From Chloroflexaceae bacterium (lineage in GTDB: Bacteria; Chloroflexota; Chloroflexia; Chloroflexales; Chloroflexaceae): a stretch of DNA of 38,465 nucleotides. Below are positions 15,647-23,976 of the stretch, one piece after another (within the stretch, counting starts at the first letter, position 1; each line of letters starts with the position of its first letter). A program made the translations under genes and the position numbers. A model generated the notes under the pieces. The model had not been told where the DNA came from, ran no database searches, and saw only the letters and a list, made by a program, of their open reading frames with translations. The DNA is taken from the NCBI GenBank assembly GCA_028282325.1, contig JANQID010000035.1, positions 1 through 38,465 on the forward strand. Direction: 5' to 3'.

Positions 15647-17431
15647 TCAGGCCCAGGGAGCCCGCGGAGCGACCCGCAACGTGCGTTCCGCCTGATACGT
15701 CGCCAATCCCGGCGGGCCGCCGGAGACCTTGCGCACCTGACTGCGCCGCGACAGATCGATATCAACCACACTCTCGCTTCGAGCCTGGCTGAAATAGGCC
15801 GCCACCCCGGCAGCTTCGAGGATCGTTCGTTCGGGAACCTCACGCCCGCCGCTGCGTATGATCACGTGCGCGCCGTGGATTGTTCGCACGTGCAGCCACA
15901 GATCCTCCATTCGCGCGATGCGGAACGTTACCTCGTCGTTCTGGCTTGCACTGCGCCCGACATAGATGTCAAATCCATCGCTCGACTTCAGCCGGAGCGG
16001 TTTGACCCGCGGCATTCGGCGGGTTTTACCAGGCGTAGCATCGCTCGCAGCGCGCACATAGCCTTGCTCGACGGCCTCGGCCGCAATCTGGTCGATCTGC
16101 AATCGATCATCGGTCAGTTCCAGCAGCGCGATCAGCTGCTCCAGACCGGTTTGCTGCATCTCAACCAACTTGAGACGTTCCGGCAGCTCCGCCAGTGCGC
16201 TGCGGGCTTTGTCGTACGCACGAAAGCGCGCCTGTGCATTTTCGACCGGGGTCATAGCCGGATCTAACGCGATCGTTTCACCCTCGGCTTCTAGCGTCGT
16301 CTGACCGGGAACGAGCGTATGCATAAATGCGAAGATCATCTCGCCTTCCCAGCACAAACGCTCTAGATCGGCAGCGTGATTCAGCTTGGTTTGAATCTGG
16401 TCATGCTGGCGCCGGAGGCGTTCGCGCGCCGCGCCAAGTTGCTGGGCGACTACATCACGGCGCTGACGATGCGAAGTCACTGTCTCGCGGGCAGCGTAGA
16501 ACGCTTCCAGCGCTGCGCTGATGCTCGCCGCAGGCCGTGCGTTGGCGAGGTGGGTCAATGCATAGGGCGCATATGCCTGCAACTCATCGTCGTCACTCGC
16601 CAGCGTCGGCTCCCACGGAGCGCTAAACAAGCCGCGCAAATGCGCAGCCAGGGTATACCAGGGCAATTCTTCATCAGGCGCGGCAGATGTTCGCTCCAAC
16701 GCACGAAAGACAACCTCGCGGGCGGCTTGCGGCGACAGGCCGCGATAGGCGGCCACTAGCGCACGCGCCAGATCACGCTCGCCGGTTTCGCGAAGAGCCT
16801 GCATCTCCGCCGCCGTTGCTATGCGCGGATCGCGCTTGGACTGGCTGGGAGGCGTTTCATAAGCACGCCGCGGAAGGATAACCCGCCGGCTCATCCGCGG
16901 CGTCACCCGCTTGACGCTCTCGATAATGAGATTGTCATCGCCAACAAGAATAATGTTGCTGCGGCGCTCCATCGGCTCGATGATCAGATCATAGCGCACC
17001 GCTTCCGATCTCTCCGCATCGACAAACTCGGCTTCATCGGCATCAACGTCGCTGAGATTTGCACTGACATCAGCATCTGTCTGAAAGGACTGGTTGCGCG
17101 ACAACACATCTTTGACTATACTGAAGACTAACAAACGTTCTAGCGGAGGTTGCTCGATAGCAACAATGCGGCTGCCAAGGACATATTTGCGCAACAGCAG
17201 CAGCAATGGCGTTACCTGATCCAGGCCGCGCGAGAGCTTATTGCGTACGAGATGGACGCGCGCGAAGCGGGAATGCGCCGAAGCCAGCAACTGATAGCGC
17301 TGCTGATGCGCATAGATCTCAAATCCAATGCTCAGTTCGCCAGTTAACAGGACTCGCTGAACTCGACCGCCGAGAATCCGATCACGGAGTTCATCGGCAA
17401 CGGCAGCAAGCGTGAGCGCATCAAAATACAT
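15647..17431 (-). CDS. rqcH: RqcH/NEMF-type ribosome quality control factor (NFACT protein)
   Basis: The 594-residue protein shows the NFACT order: an N-terminal NFACT-N domain (1-~220), a middle region with HhH and coiled-coil (about 310-470, rich in Arg/Glu/Leu), and a C-terminal NFACT-R domain with DGFDIYVGRSASQNDEV and the LWLHVRTIHGAHVIIR block. RqcH binds obstructed 50S subunits and recruits tRNA-Ala to add alanine tails that mark nascent chains for degradation. Two oddities are seen. The Asp-Arg pair important in NFACT-N is Glu-Arg here (E98-R99), and an acidic insertion occupies about residues 107-145. Older annotations call this fibronectin-binding protein. It heads the minus-strand cluster. 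Confidence 0.9.
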   Translation of the reverse strand: MYFDALTLAAVADELRDRILGGRVQRVLLTGELSIGFEIYAHQQRYQLLASAHSRFARVHLVRNKLSRGLDQVTPLLLLLRKYVLGSRIVAIEQPPLERLLVFSIVKDVLSRNQSFQTDADVSANLSDVDADEAEFVDAERSEAVRYDLIIEPMERRSNIILVGDDNLIIESVKRVTPRMSRRVILPRRAYETPPSQSKRDPRIATAAEMQALRETGERDLARALVAAYRGLSPQAAREVVFRALERTSAAPDEELPWYTLAAHLRGLFSAPWEPTLASDDDELQAYAPYALTHLANARPAASISAALEAFYAARETVTSHRQRRDVVAQQLGAARERLRRQHDQIQTKLNHAADLERLCWEGEMIFAFMHTLVPGQTTLEAEGETIALDPAMTPVENAQARFRAYDKARSALAELPERLKLVEMQQTGLEQLIALLELTDDRLQIDQIAAEAVEQGYVRAASDATPGKTRRMPRVKPLRLKSSDGFDIYVGRSASQNDEVTFRIARMEDLWLHVRTIHGAHVIIRSGGREVPERTILEAAGVAAYFSQARSESVVDIDLSRRSQVRKVSGGPPGLATYQAERTLRVAPRAPWA

Positions 17432-17522
17432 CGTGGACTCGCACCCGCGTCAATACAGCTATGGTCGCGTTTGATCGGTCAATTTGGCGCACAATCGATA
17501 CACAACACACAGTACAGAATAG

Positions 17523-18182
17523 ATGACAGAAGGATACCACACCTCTCTACCGGATAAGCCCACGCTTAACCCGATCCTGGCAGATGATTCACCGCAACCC
17601 CTGCTGGTCATCTTCTCCGGCCCATCGGGCGTCGGCAAAGACTCCGTCCTGATGCGGATGCGTGAGCTAGGTTTTCCCTTCCACTTCGTGGTCAACGCAA
17701 ATAGCCGTCCGCAACGTCCAGGCGAGATCGATGGCTTCGACTATCACTTTGTGGATAAAGAGCGCTTTGAAGATCTGATCACGCGCAATGAACTGCTGGA
17801 ATGGGCCGTCGTCTATGGTCACTATCGAGGCATCCTCAAATCCGAAGTACAACGAGCCCTCCAGAGTGGACGCGATGTGATTGTACGAGTTAATGTTGAC
17901 GGCGCCGCAACAATCAAACAAATCGTACCGGATGCGGTTTTTATCTTCATCGCTCCCGGCTCGATCGAAGAACTGCGCAATCGCCTTATCCTCCGCCGCA
18001 CCGAGTCCTCTGAAGATATCGAACGAAGACTTTCGTTAGCACAACACGAACTCGAACAAGTCCCGCTCTTCGACTATGTGGTCATCAATCGTGAAGATCG
18101 TCTCGATGAAGCCGTTGGCCAGATCAGAGCAATTATCGTTGCCGAGAAGCAACGAGTTTTCCCACGACAGATTAGCCTGTAG
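17523..18182 (+). CDS. gmk: Guanylate kinase
   Basis: The 219-residue product phosphorylates GMP (and dGMP) with ATP. It has the P-loop SGPSGVGKDS, with the K-D-S ending seen in some bacterial lineages instead of K-S-T. The GMP-binding region includes NANSRPQRPGEIDGFDYHFV, with the Arg-Pro and Tyr-His-Phe pattern. ELLEWAVVYGHYRGI is the NMP-binding lid neighbour, and RRTESSEDIERRL is the lid arginine segment. The N-terminal ~30 residues are an extension. The ATG has only a weak ribosome site. It is divergent from rqcH across about 90 bases. Confidence 0.93.
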   Translation: MTEGYHTSLPDKPTLNPILADDSPQPLLVIFSGPSGVGKDSVLMRMRELGFPFHFVVNANSRPQRPGEIDGFDYHFVDKERFEDLITRNELLEWAVVYGHYRGILKSEVQRALQSGRDVIVRVNVDGAATIKQIVPDAVFIFIAPGSIEELRNRLILRRTESSEDIERRLSLAQHELEQVPLFDYVVINREDRLDEAVGQIRAIIVAEKQRVFPRQISL

Positions 18183-18274
18183 TCCAGTATCACATATATT
18201 TAAGGTTAGAACTTTCATTGATCATGCTCTGTTTATGAGACTGTAACCACATAGAATGACAGGAAGCACACCCA

Positions 18275-18826
18275 ATGAGCCTTCAAGATCGTCTCCAGGC
18301 CGACCTGAAAACGGCTATGCGCAACGGTGAAAAACTCCGCGTCACCGTCATCCGCGGCGCACGGGCCGCGCTGCAAAATGCCAAACTTGAAGTCGCCAAG
18401 CAAGCATATGATGCAGCGGCGCGCGAGATAGAAACAACCTATGCCAATGATCCTACAGCACGCGAGGAAGCGCTCGCCGCAATCTCTATCAAAGATCAAG
18501 TCGTTTTTGATGACGCGGCGCAGGAAGCCGTCATCGCCAAAGAAATCAAGCGCCGCCGCGACGCTGCTGAAATTTATCGCCAGGCAGGTCAGATCGGACG
18601 CGCCGAAGAGGAAGAATCCGAGGCGGCGATTCTGGCGGAATACTTGCCTCGACAACTCACGCCTGATGAACTGCGTCCCCAGGTTGCCGCAATCATCGCC
18701 AATATGGGGCTCAGCGGAACGGCGGCAATGAGCAAGCTGATGCCAGTTTTGATCGCGCGGTTTAAAGGACAAGCCGAAGGGCGCATCCTCAACCAGATCG
18801 CCCGCGATCTCCTGACGAATGAATAA
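18275..18826 (+). CDS. yqeY: GatB/YqeY domain protein
   Basis: This 183-residue protein is a stand-alone YqeY domain, homologous to the tRNA-binding tail of GatB. The family pattern is visible: an N-terminal SLQDRLQADLKTAMRNGEKLR, a central IKRRRDAAEIYRQAGQIGRAEEEESEAAIL and a C-terminal EYLPRQLTPDEL. It is longer than the usual ~150 residues because of an alanine-rich insertion at about 45-75. The precise role is unsettled; tRNA-dependent amidation or a stress function has been suggested. It lies between gmk and pgpH on the same strand. Confidence 0.9.
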   Translation: MSLQDRLQADLKTAMRNGEKLRVTVIRGARAALQNAKLEVAKQAYDAAAREIETTYANDPTAREEALAAISIKDQVVFDDAAQEAVIAKEIKRRRDAAEIYRQAGQIGRAEEEESEAAILAEYLPRQLTPDELRPQVAAIIANMGLSGTAAMSKLMPVLIARFKGQAEGRILNQIARDLLTNE

Positions 18827-18907
18827 TCTGTGATCCGTGATGGAGCTTGATCCCATTCTAACTCTACGCGCCTGTTTCTCATCGCGGATTCCTGCCAGGT
18901 ATTGCCT

Positions 18908-21091
18908 ATGTACAAAAGACGCTGGCCGATCAATACGTCCTTCTCATGGATCAGAGGCGCTGCCAGGGTTTCCATTCCCAGCTCGCGTCTTCTTTGGATC
19001 ATTGTGCTCGAAGGCATTTTTCTTATGCTCGGTCTGTGGGCGGTGCTTACTTTGCGGCTGCCCGGCGATTACGGCGATCTGGAGATTGGCAAGCCCAGTT
19101 CATTTACTATACAGGCCCCGCACAGTGTAGATTTCACCAGCAAAGTACGCACCGAAGAGCTGCGTAACCAGGCTGAAAAACGTCCGGAGAATCTGGTTTA
19201 TGACACCGATCTGAGCATACCAACAGAACAGCGCGCACAACTGAATGGGCTGCTCAACACTATCAACCATACGCTTACTGATCCGACTCTTGAGCGGGAG
19301 AAGCTTTATCAAAGCTTGATCGATACGCCCAGTGCATCTGTGGAGATCTCTGACGAGATTGCTCGTACGATCATATCGCTCAGTGAGGCGGAATGGAACG
19401 CAGTGAAATCACGAGCGCTGACGCTGTATGATCGCGCACTGGCTGAACACAACTACGAGCTTAATGAAGAAGCCGTTCGCAATCTTCAGAACCGATCATT
19501 GCCGTACTGGATTTTCTCTTCGCAACTTTCCCAATCACAAAAGGATCTGCTGCTATTCTTCACCACATCATTCCTCCGAGTAAATCGCGTATTGGATGAA
19601 GCAGCCACCGAGCAGAAAAAGAATGAGGCACGCGAAGCCGTCGAGCCTGTACAGATCAGCGTCCAACAAGGCGAGAAGATCGTCGGCGTCGGCGAAATTG
19701 TCAGCCCGGAAATGATCGAAAAGCTTGAAGAGACCGGCGCATTGCCCAAACCCCTAAGCTGGCAAGGCGTTATCAGCCGGGGGATACTTTCCGTCATACT
19801 GGCGCTCACATTTATCGCCTACCTCTTTTTCTGCCAAAACTCGATAGTCCGCCAACCACGGCCAATGTTCGTCATCATCATCTTGCAACTCATCGTACTG
19901 CTGGGAGCGCGGCTGCTCCTGCCTTTCTGGAACGGGCACGAATATGCGTTTCCTATGGCGACGATTGCATTGGTGCTGGCGGTTGTCTTCAACGGTCAAC
20001 TTGCTCTGGCAAGCGTGGTTTTGCTCAGCGTCGTGGTTGGCATTATGGAGAGCGAATCACTGCAATTGGCCACAACAATGCTGTTGGGCAGCGCCGCCGC
20101 TGTCTTCGTCTTGCGTGGCACCGATCGGATGCTCGCATTCTTACTCGCCGGCATAAGCGTCGTTACCGTAACGGCGATTACCCAACTCGCCTTCTGGATC
20201 GTCAGCCCGAATGCTTCAACCGATAATATTTTATCAACCGTAATGTCTACAGTGTGGTTTAGTGCTATGCACGGCGGACTCGCGGCGATTTTATCTCTGG
20301 GCTCTTTCAACGCCGTGAGTCGTATAGCCGGAGTCATCACACCACTCCAGCTTATGGAACTGGCCCACCCTGCTCAGCCGTTGCTGCGTAAACTGATGCA
20401 AGAAGCGCCGGGAACGTATTACCACAGTGTAGCGGTTGGAAATCTAGCCGAGGCCGCAGCCGAAGAGATTGGCGCAGACGCATTGCTCTTGCGTGTGGCT
20501 GCCTATTATCACGACATCGGCAAAACGGTCCGCCCATATTTCTTTACCGATAACCAGATGGGGCGCGAGAATGTCCATAACGATCTTGATCCTCGCACCA
20601 GCGCCCAGATCATCGTCGATCACGTACGTGAAGGCGTGAAAATGGCCAGAGGCGCCCGGTTGCCACAACCAATCATCGACTTTATCGCTACACATCATGG
20701 GACGCATTTGATCAAGCATTTTTACCAACTGGCTCTACAGCACGAAGATACTGTCGATATTGAGGATTTTCGCTATCCCGGACCAAAACCTTCCACGCGC
20801 GAGCAAGGCATTCTGATGCTCGCAGACTCTGTGGAAGCGACAGTACGCTCGAAGGCGCAGAATGGAAAACTCTTCCCCAATCATAGTGAGGCTGACAGCA
20901 GAACCAACGGGAATGTTCGACTGCTGGAGGAGTTGGTCGGCTCGATCATTGATGAACGCGTGCGCGATGGTCAACTCGACAATACACCACTGACCTTGCA
21001 TGATCTCACACTGATCCGCAAAACCTTTGTGATTAACTTGCAGAGCATCTATCATCCGCGCGTCGACTATGCACCACAACTTGTGCGCTGA
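18908..21091 (+). CDS. pgpH: 7TM-HD phosphohydrolase, PgpH-type c-di-AMP phosphodiesterase
   Basis: About 727 residues from the ATG at 18908; a TTG two codons earlier is also open. The order is an N-terminal anchor, a ~270-residue extracytoplasmic 7TMR-HDED domain, a seven-helix membrane region (about 290-470) and a cytoplasmic HD domain. The HD domain has the metal-binding pair H535-D536 in YYHDIGK, with further HD-type residues in NVHNDLDPRTSAQIIVDHV and THHGTHLIKHFY. PgpH proteins hydrolyse c-di-AMP to pApA and thus affect potassium and osmotic control. That would connect it with KtrAB here, although no diadenylate cyclase is in the window. The C-terminus is complete. Confidence 0.9.
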   Translation: MYKRRWPINTSFSWIRGAARVSIPSSRLLWIIVLEGIFLMLGLWAVLTLRLPGDYGDLEIGKPSSFTIQAPHSVDFTSKVRTEELRNQAEKRPENLVYDTDLSIPTEQRAQLNGLLNTINHTLTDPTLEREKLYQSLIDTPSASVEISDEIARTIISLSEAEWNAVKSRALTLYDRALAEHNYELNEEAVRNLQNRSLPYWIFSSQLSQSQKDLLLFFTTSFLRVNRVLDEAATEQKKNEAREAVEPVQISVQQGEKIVGVGEIVSPEMIEKLEETGALPKPLSWQGVISRGILSVILALTFIAYLFFCQNSIVRQPRPMFVIIILQLIVLLGARLLLPFWNGHEYAFPMATIALVLAVVFNGQLALASVVLLSVVVGIMESESLQLATTMLLGSAAAVFVLRGTDRMLAFLLAGISVVTVTAITQLAFWIVSPNASTDNILSTVMSTVWFSAMHGGLAAILSLGSFNAVSRIAGVITPLQLMELAHPAQPLLRKLMQEAPGTYYHSVAVGNLAEAAAEEIGADALLLRVAAYYHDIGKTVRPYFFTDNQMGRENVHNDLDPRTSAQIIVDHVREGVKMARGARLPQPIIDFIATHHGTHLIKHFYQLALQHEDTVDIEDFRYPGPKPSTREQGILMLADSVEATVRSKAQNGKLFPNHSEADSRTNGNVRLLEELVGSIIDERVRDGQLDNTPLTLHDLTLIRKTFVINLQSIYHPRVDYAPQLVR

Positions 21092-21130
21092 GACGCTCGC
21101 CCCCGTTTTCAACAAACTGTCTATAGCACC

Positions 21131-21159
21131 TTGACAAATCTCTACGTCTAAGATACAAT
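21131..21159 (+). promoter_or_regulatory. Near-consensus sigma-70 promoter in the gene-free interval
   Basis: TTGACA at 21131-21136 (perfect) and TACAAT at 21154-21159 (five of six) are 17 bases apart. It is the best promoter in the window. It points not at a gene but at a strong hairpin that begins about four bases after the predicted start. Confidence 0.7.
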
Positions 21160-21169
21160 TTACATCCTT

Positions 21170-21206
21170 AACAAAGGGGAGGGGTGTTAACCCCCTCCCC
21201 TTTGTT
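21170..21206 (+). terminator. 15-bp hairpin behind pgpH / at start of the RNA candidate
   Basis: The arms AACAAAGGGGAGGGG and CCCCTCCCCTTTGTT pair perfectly around a 7-base loop. It could terminate pgpH, but a promoter lies between, and there is no T tract after the stem. So it may instead be a protective 5' structure of the RNA candidate. Confidence 0.5.
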
Positions 21207-21449
21207 GCCCTAAAAGAATATTACGATTATACTACGTATACAATTTAGCTGGAAGTGTAAATCGTTTACGTTATTATGTCGTAGGCATACCCCCCATCCG
21301 CGCTGGAGATTGGAGTTGGAGAACCAACAATATGAAACCAAGACGCTGGTACAGTAGTCCAGAAATCAATCCGCATCCGAATCCACCGCCCTTACACCCT
21401 TCAAACTCCACGCTTTACTGGCGTTACACCAGCAAGGTTCGCAGCCAGC

Positions 21450-21491
21450 CCGGCCCAGTCTTACATGTAAAGACTGGGCCGGATCCTTTTT
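21450..21491 (+). terminator. Intrinsic terminator
   Basis: A perfect 13-bp stem (CCGGCCCAGTCTT / AAGACTGGGCCGG) with a 7-base loop is followed by ATCC and TTTTT. No gene ends just upstream, so it terminates whatever starts at the 21131 promoter. Confidence 0.75.
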
Positions 21492-21594
21492 ATGCCTTCA
21501 TACGACCACGAACCAGTCCTCAGCGCCATTGGCGACGCCACACGATACTCAGATACAGTAATGGTATGGTCATACTTTGACAATGCCCAGACAA

Positions 21595-21600
21595 TATAAT
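21595..21600 (+). promoter_or_regulatory. Perfect -10 hexamer ahead of the glycosyltransferase genes
   Basis: TATAAT is preceded by TTGACA at 21577, but the spacing is only 12 bases, too short for a standard promoter. A second TTGACA follows at 21608. This may be a promoter that needs an activator, or chance. It lies about 120 bases before the ATG at 21723. Confidence 0.3.
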
Positions 21601-21722
21601 GACAACATTGACAAAAGATCGCCATCCTCGCTTCACACAGCATTCACGCCCATATTGCAATCTTTCACCCAGAATCCGAGGCATTCGCATATGTGCAAGC
21701 CGTAGGAGAGAGCATAACGCCT

Positions 21723-22832
21723 ATGACGCACTACAGCATTGGCTTTATTATGGAGCAAGCGCTCGGGCATGTTACCCATACCCGAAATCTGCAAGCAAAT
21801 GTTGCGCAGGTTGCCGATATCAACGCCCTCTGGGGGCTGATACCCTGGGAGACCAACGGTCTGGCGGCGCAAATACCCGTTTACAAGAGTAATTGGACCG
21901 TTCGCGCCGGTATGCGCGCACGACGAACAATCGCCGATATGACCCGAAAGAACAAGATCGATGCACTGTTCTTTCACACCCAGGTTCCCGCCATGTTGGC
22001 CGCCAATTGGATCAAGCGCTACCCCAGCGTCATTTCTCTAGACGCAACGCCAATTCAATATGACTCACTGGGAGAGTTTTACGCTCACGCGCAGGGGCCG
22101 GAATGGTTGGAGCACCTGAAGTGGCAACTCAATCGCAATACATTTCGGACCGCTCGCCATATTGTGACCTGGAGCCACTGGGCAAAGCAAGGTCTCATCA
22201 AGGACTATGACGTCGCGGCAGAGAAAGTCACGGTTATTCCGCCGGGCGTCAACACTGCAAGCTGGAAGCGCCCCGAACCACGTGCGTACCACGACGGCCC
22301 AACACGCATTCTGTTCGTCGGCGCCAATCTCGAACGCAAGGGCGGCCTGGTATTGCTTGAAGCCTTCCGTGCGCTGCGAAATCTCAATGTCGAGCTGCAT
22401 CTGGTGACGCGCGATAAAGCGCCCGAAGAGTCAGGGATCTACACATATCACAATATGCAACCAAACAGCCCTGAATTGCGAGCGCTCTATCACAAGTGCG
22501 ACATCTTCTGCTTGCCCACCTACGGCGATTGCTTGCCGATGGTACTCTCAGAAGCCGGTGCGGCTGGTTTGCCATCAGTCACGACCCGCGTCGCAGCGAT
22601 ACCTGAAATTGTGCATGAAGGCGAGACGGGATTTGTTGTTCCCCCCGGCGACGCCGATGCGCTGGCCATTGCGCTGAAGCAACTCATTCAAAACCCCGAT
22701 CTCCGGCTGCGACAAGGAGCGCGCGCGGTTGAAGTAGTGTCTGGAAATTTTGACGGACAACACAACGCCTGCCGACTGCTTGATCTCCTGCGACACGAAG
22801 TCGATGACTCGCGTACAACGCGCAAAGGATAA
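21723..22832 (+). CDS. Glycosyltransferase, GT4 family (first of three)
   Basis: A 369-residue GT-B glycosyltransferase. The acceptor half is N-terminal (IGFIMEQALGHVTHTRNLQ). The donor half has the Group 1 signature: GANLERKGGLVLLEAF for the nucleotide-sugar loop, and PMVLSEAGAAGLPSVTTRVAAIPEIV with the E-x7 type glutamate, followed by VPPGDADALA. I place the start at ATG 21723, behind TAGGAGAG, instead of the upstream GTG. It belongs to a run of three glycosyltransferases, suggesting exopolysaccharide or glycolipid synthesis. Its substrates cannot be told from sequence. Confidence 0.87.
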   Translation: MTHYSIGFIMEQALGHVTHTRNLQANVAQVADINALWGLIPWETNGLAAQIPVYKSNWTVRAGMRARRTIADMTRKNKIDALFFHTQVPAMLAANWIKRYPSVISLDATPIQYDSLGEFYAHAQGPEWLEHLKWQLNRNTFRTARHIVTWSHWAKQGLIKDYDVAAEKVTVIPPGVNTASWKRPEPRAYHDGPTRILFVGANLERKGGLVLLEAFRALRNLNVELHLVTRDKAPEESGIYTYHNMQPNSPELRALYHKCDIFCLPTYGDCLPMVLSEAGAAGLPSVTTRVAAIPEIVHEGETGFVVPPGDADALAIALKQLIQNPDLRLRQGARAVEVVSGNFDGQHNACRLLDLLRHEVDDSRTTRKG

Positions 22833-22836
22833 CGCT

Positions 22837-23952
22837 ATGGCTTCGGTTATGCTCACGGTCTCAGGGACTATCGATCCGAATCGCGCCGATGAGGTCGCCC
22901 GCGGCAATCGCCCGCGCGCCGATTATCTGGAGATGGCGCGCGGGTTCAACGCCGATCTGATCGACTACGCCCAGGCGCGTCAGACTGGCGGCGTTATCGG
23001 CAAACTGTTCGAACGCATTGGCGGCCCGGATTTTCTGCTGGCCTGGGCCTGTTTCAAGTTACGCCGCCGCTATCAGGTTATCCTCACCGACGGCGAACAG
23101 ATTGGTCTGCCCTTCGCGTTGTTGAGCAAGGTCTTCGCGCCGTTCGAACGGTCTCGCCCCCGCCACCTGATGATCACGCACATCATTTCCGTGCGCAAGA
23201 AGATGCTCTTTCTGGATTTTCTGCGTGTGCAGAGTCGCATTGACACCTTCTTAGTCTACGCCACCTGGCAGAAACGTTTTATCGAGCGGCGTTGGAAGAT
23301 CGCGCCTGAACGCGTCGTCTTCACGCACTTTATGGTAGATGCCGACTTCTTCGCGCCGAACAGCGTCACCCCTCAGCCGACAAGCGAGCCCATGGTCTGC
23401 GCAGTCGGGCTAGAAGCGCGTGATTACGCCACCCTGCTGAAGGCCGTACCTAGCATAAACGCCCGGTTTGTCATTGCCGCGGCCAGCCCATGGTCGAAAC
23501 GCGCAGACAAAACCCGAGATGAAACCATTCCGTCCAATGTCACGGTTCAGCGCTTCTCGCAGTATGACCTGCGCCAACTCTACGCGGACAGCAACTTTCT
23601 GGTGATGCCGTTAGACAACGTCAATTTCCAGGCCGGCGTGACGGCCATTCTTGAAGCTATGGCGATGGGCAAAGCAGTAATCTGCTCACGCACGCTCGGT
23701 CAAACCGACGTTATCGTGGAAGGCAAAACCGGTCTGTATGTTCCGCCCGGCGATCCGGAAGCGTTGCGCTCGGCGATCGAACATCTGCTAAACAATCCCG
23801 ACGAAGCGCGGCGAATGGGCGAAGCCGGCCGTCGTTGCGTCGAAGAACTGATGAGCCTGGATGTGTACGTCGAATATTTGAACCGATACGTACACTCAAC
23901 GCATTCGGATAATGCCTGGCAAGAAACGCCTTCATCAATATCTTCACGATGA
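22837..23952 (+). CDS. Glycosyltransferase, GT4 family (second of three)
   Basis: A 371-residue GT-B protein. The C-terminal half has NFQAGVTAILEAMAMGKAVICS, with the ExxE-type donor motif, and TDVIVEGKTGLYVPPGDPEALRSAIEHLL. The N-terminal half is unusual in starting with a polar region (SGTIDPNRADEVARGNRPRADYLEMARGF). The ATG at 22837, with AAAGGAT upstream, begins five bases after the first glycosyltransferase stop; a longer opening from 22750 would overlap that gene. It forms a probable operon with its neighbours. Donor and acceptor are unknown. Confidence 0.87.
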   Translation: MASVMLTVSGTIDPNRADEVARGNRPRADYLEMARGFNADLIDYAQARQTGGVIGKLFERIGGPDFLLAWACFKLRRRYQVILTDGEQIGLPFALLSKVFAPFERSRPRHLMITHIISVRKKMLFLDFLRVQSRIDTFLVYATWQKRFIERRWKIAPERVVFTHFMVDADFFAPNSVTPQPTSEPMVCAVGLEARDYATLLKAVPSINARFVIAAASPWSKRADKTRDETIPSNVTVQRFSQYDLRQLYADSNFLVMPLDNVNFQAGVTAILEAMAMGKAVICSRTLGQTDVIVEGKTGLYVPPGDPEALRSAIEHLLNNPDEARRMGEAGRRCVEELMSLDVYVEYLNRYVHSTHSDNAWQETPSSISSR

Positions 23953-23976
23953 GGCGCTAGAGAGGAACCAGACGTT

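Larger units (their letters stand above)
21166..21491 (+). ncRNA. Candidate non-coding RNA or long leader (~325 bases)
   Basis: The segment between pgpH and the first glycosyltransferase has a near-consensus promoter, a 15-bp hairpin right at the predicted 5' end (21170-21206), and a textbook intrinsic terminator at 21450-21491. Between them is a 5-bp GTTGG/CCAAC hairpin and a short frame from 21332 that runs through the terminator and is unlikely to be coding. I see no 6S, RNase P, tmRNA or SRP signatures. It may be a small RNA, or a transcription-attenuated leader for the glycosyltransferase genes. The rest of the interval to 21722 holds only a possible second promoter. Confidence 0.45.

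Noticed and set aside
21332-21580. An 82-codon plus-strand ORF between pgpH and the glycosyltransferases
   Set aside because: The frame passes through an intrinsic terminator and the peptide is low complexity and Pro/Arg/His-rich, so a non-coding RNA is more likely.
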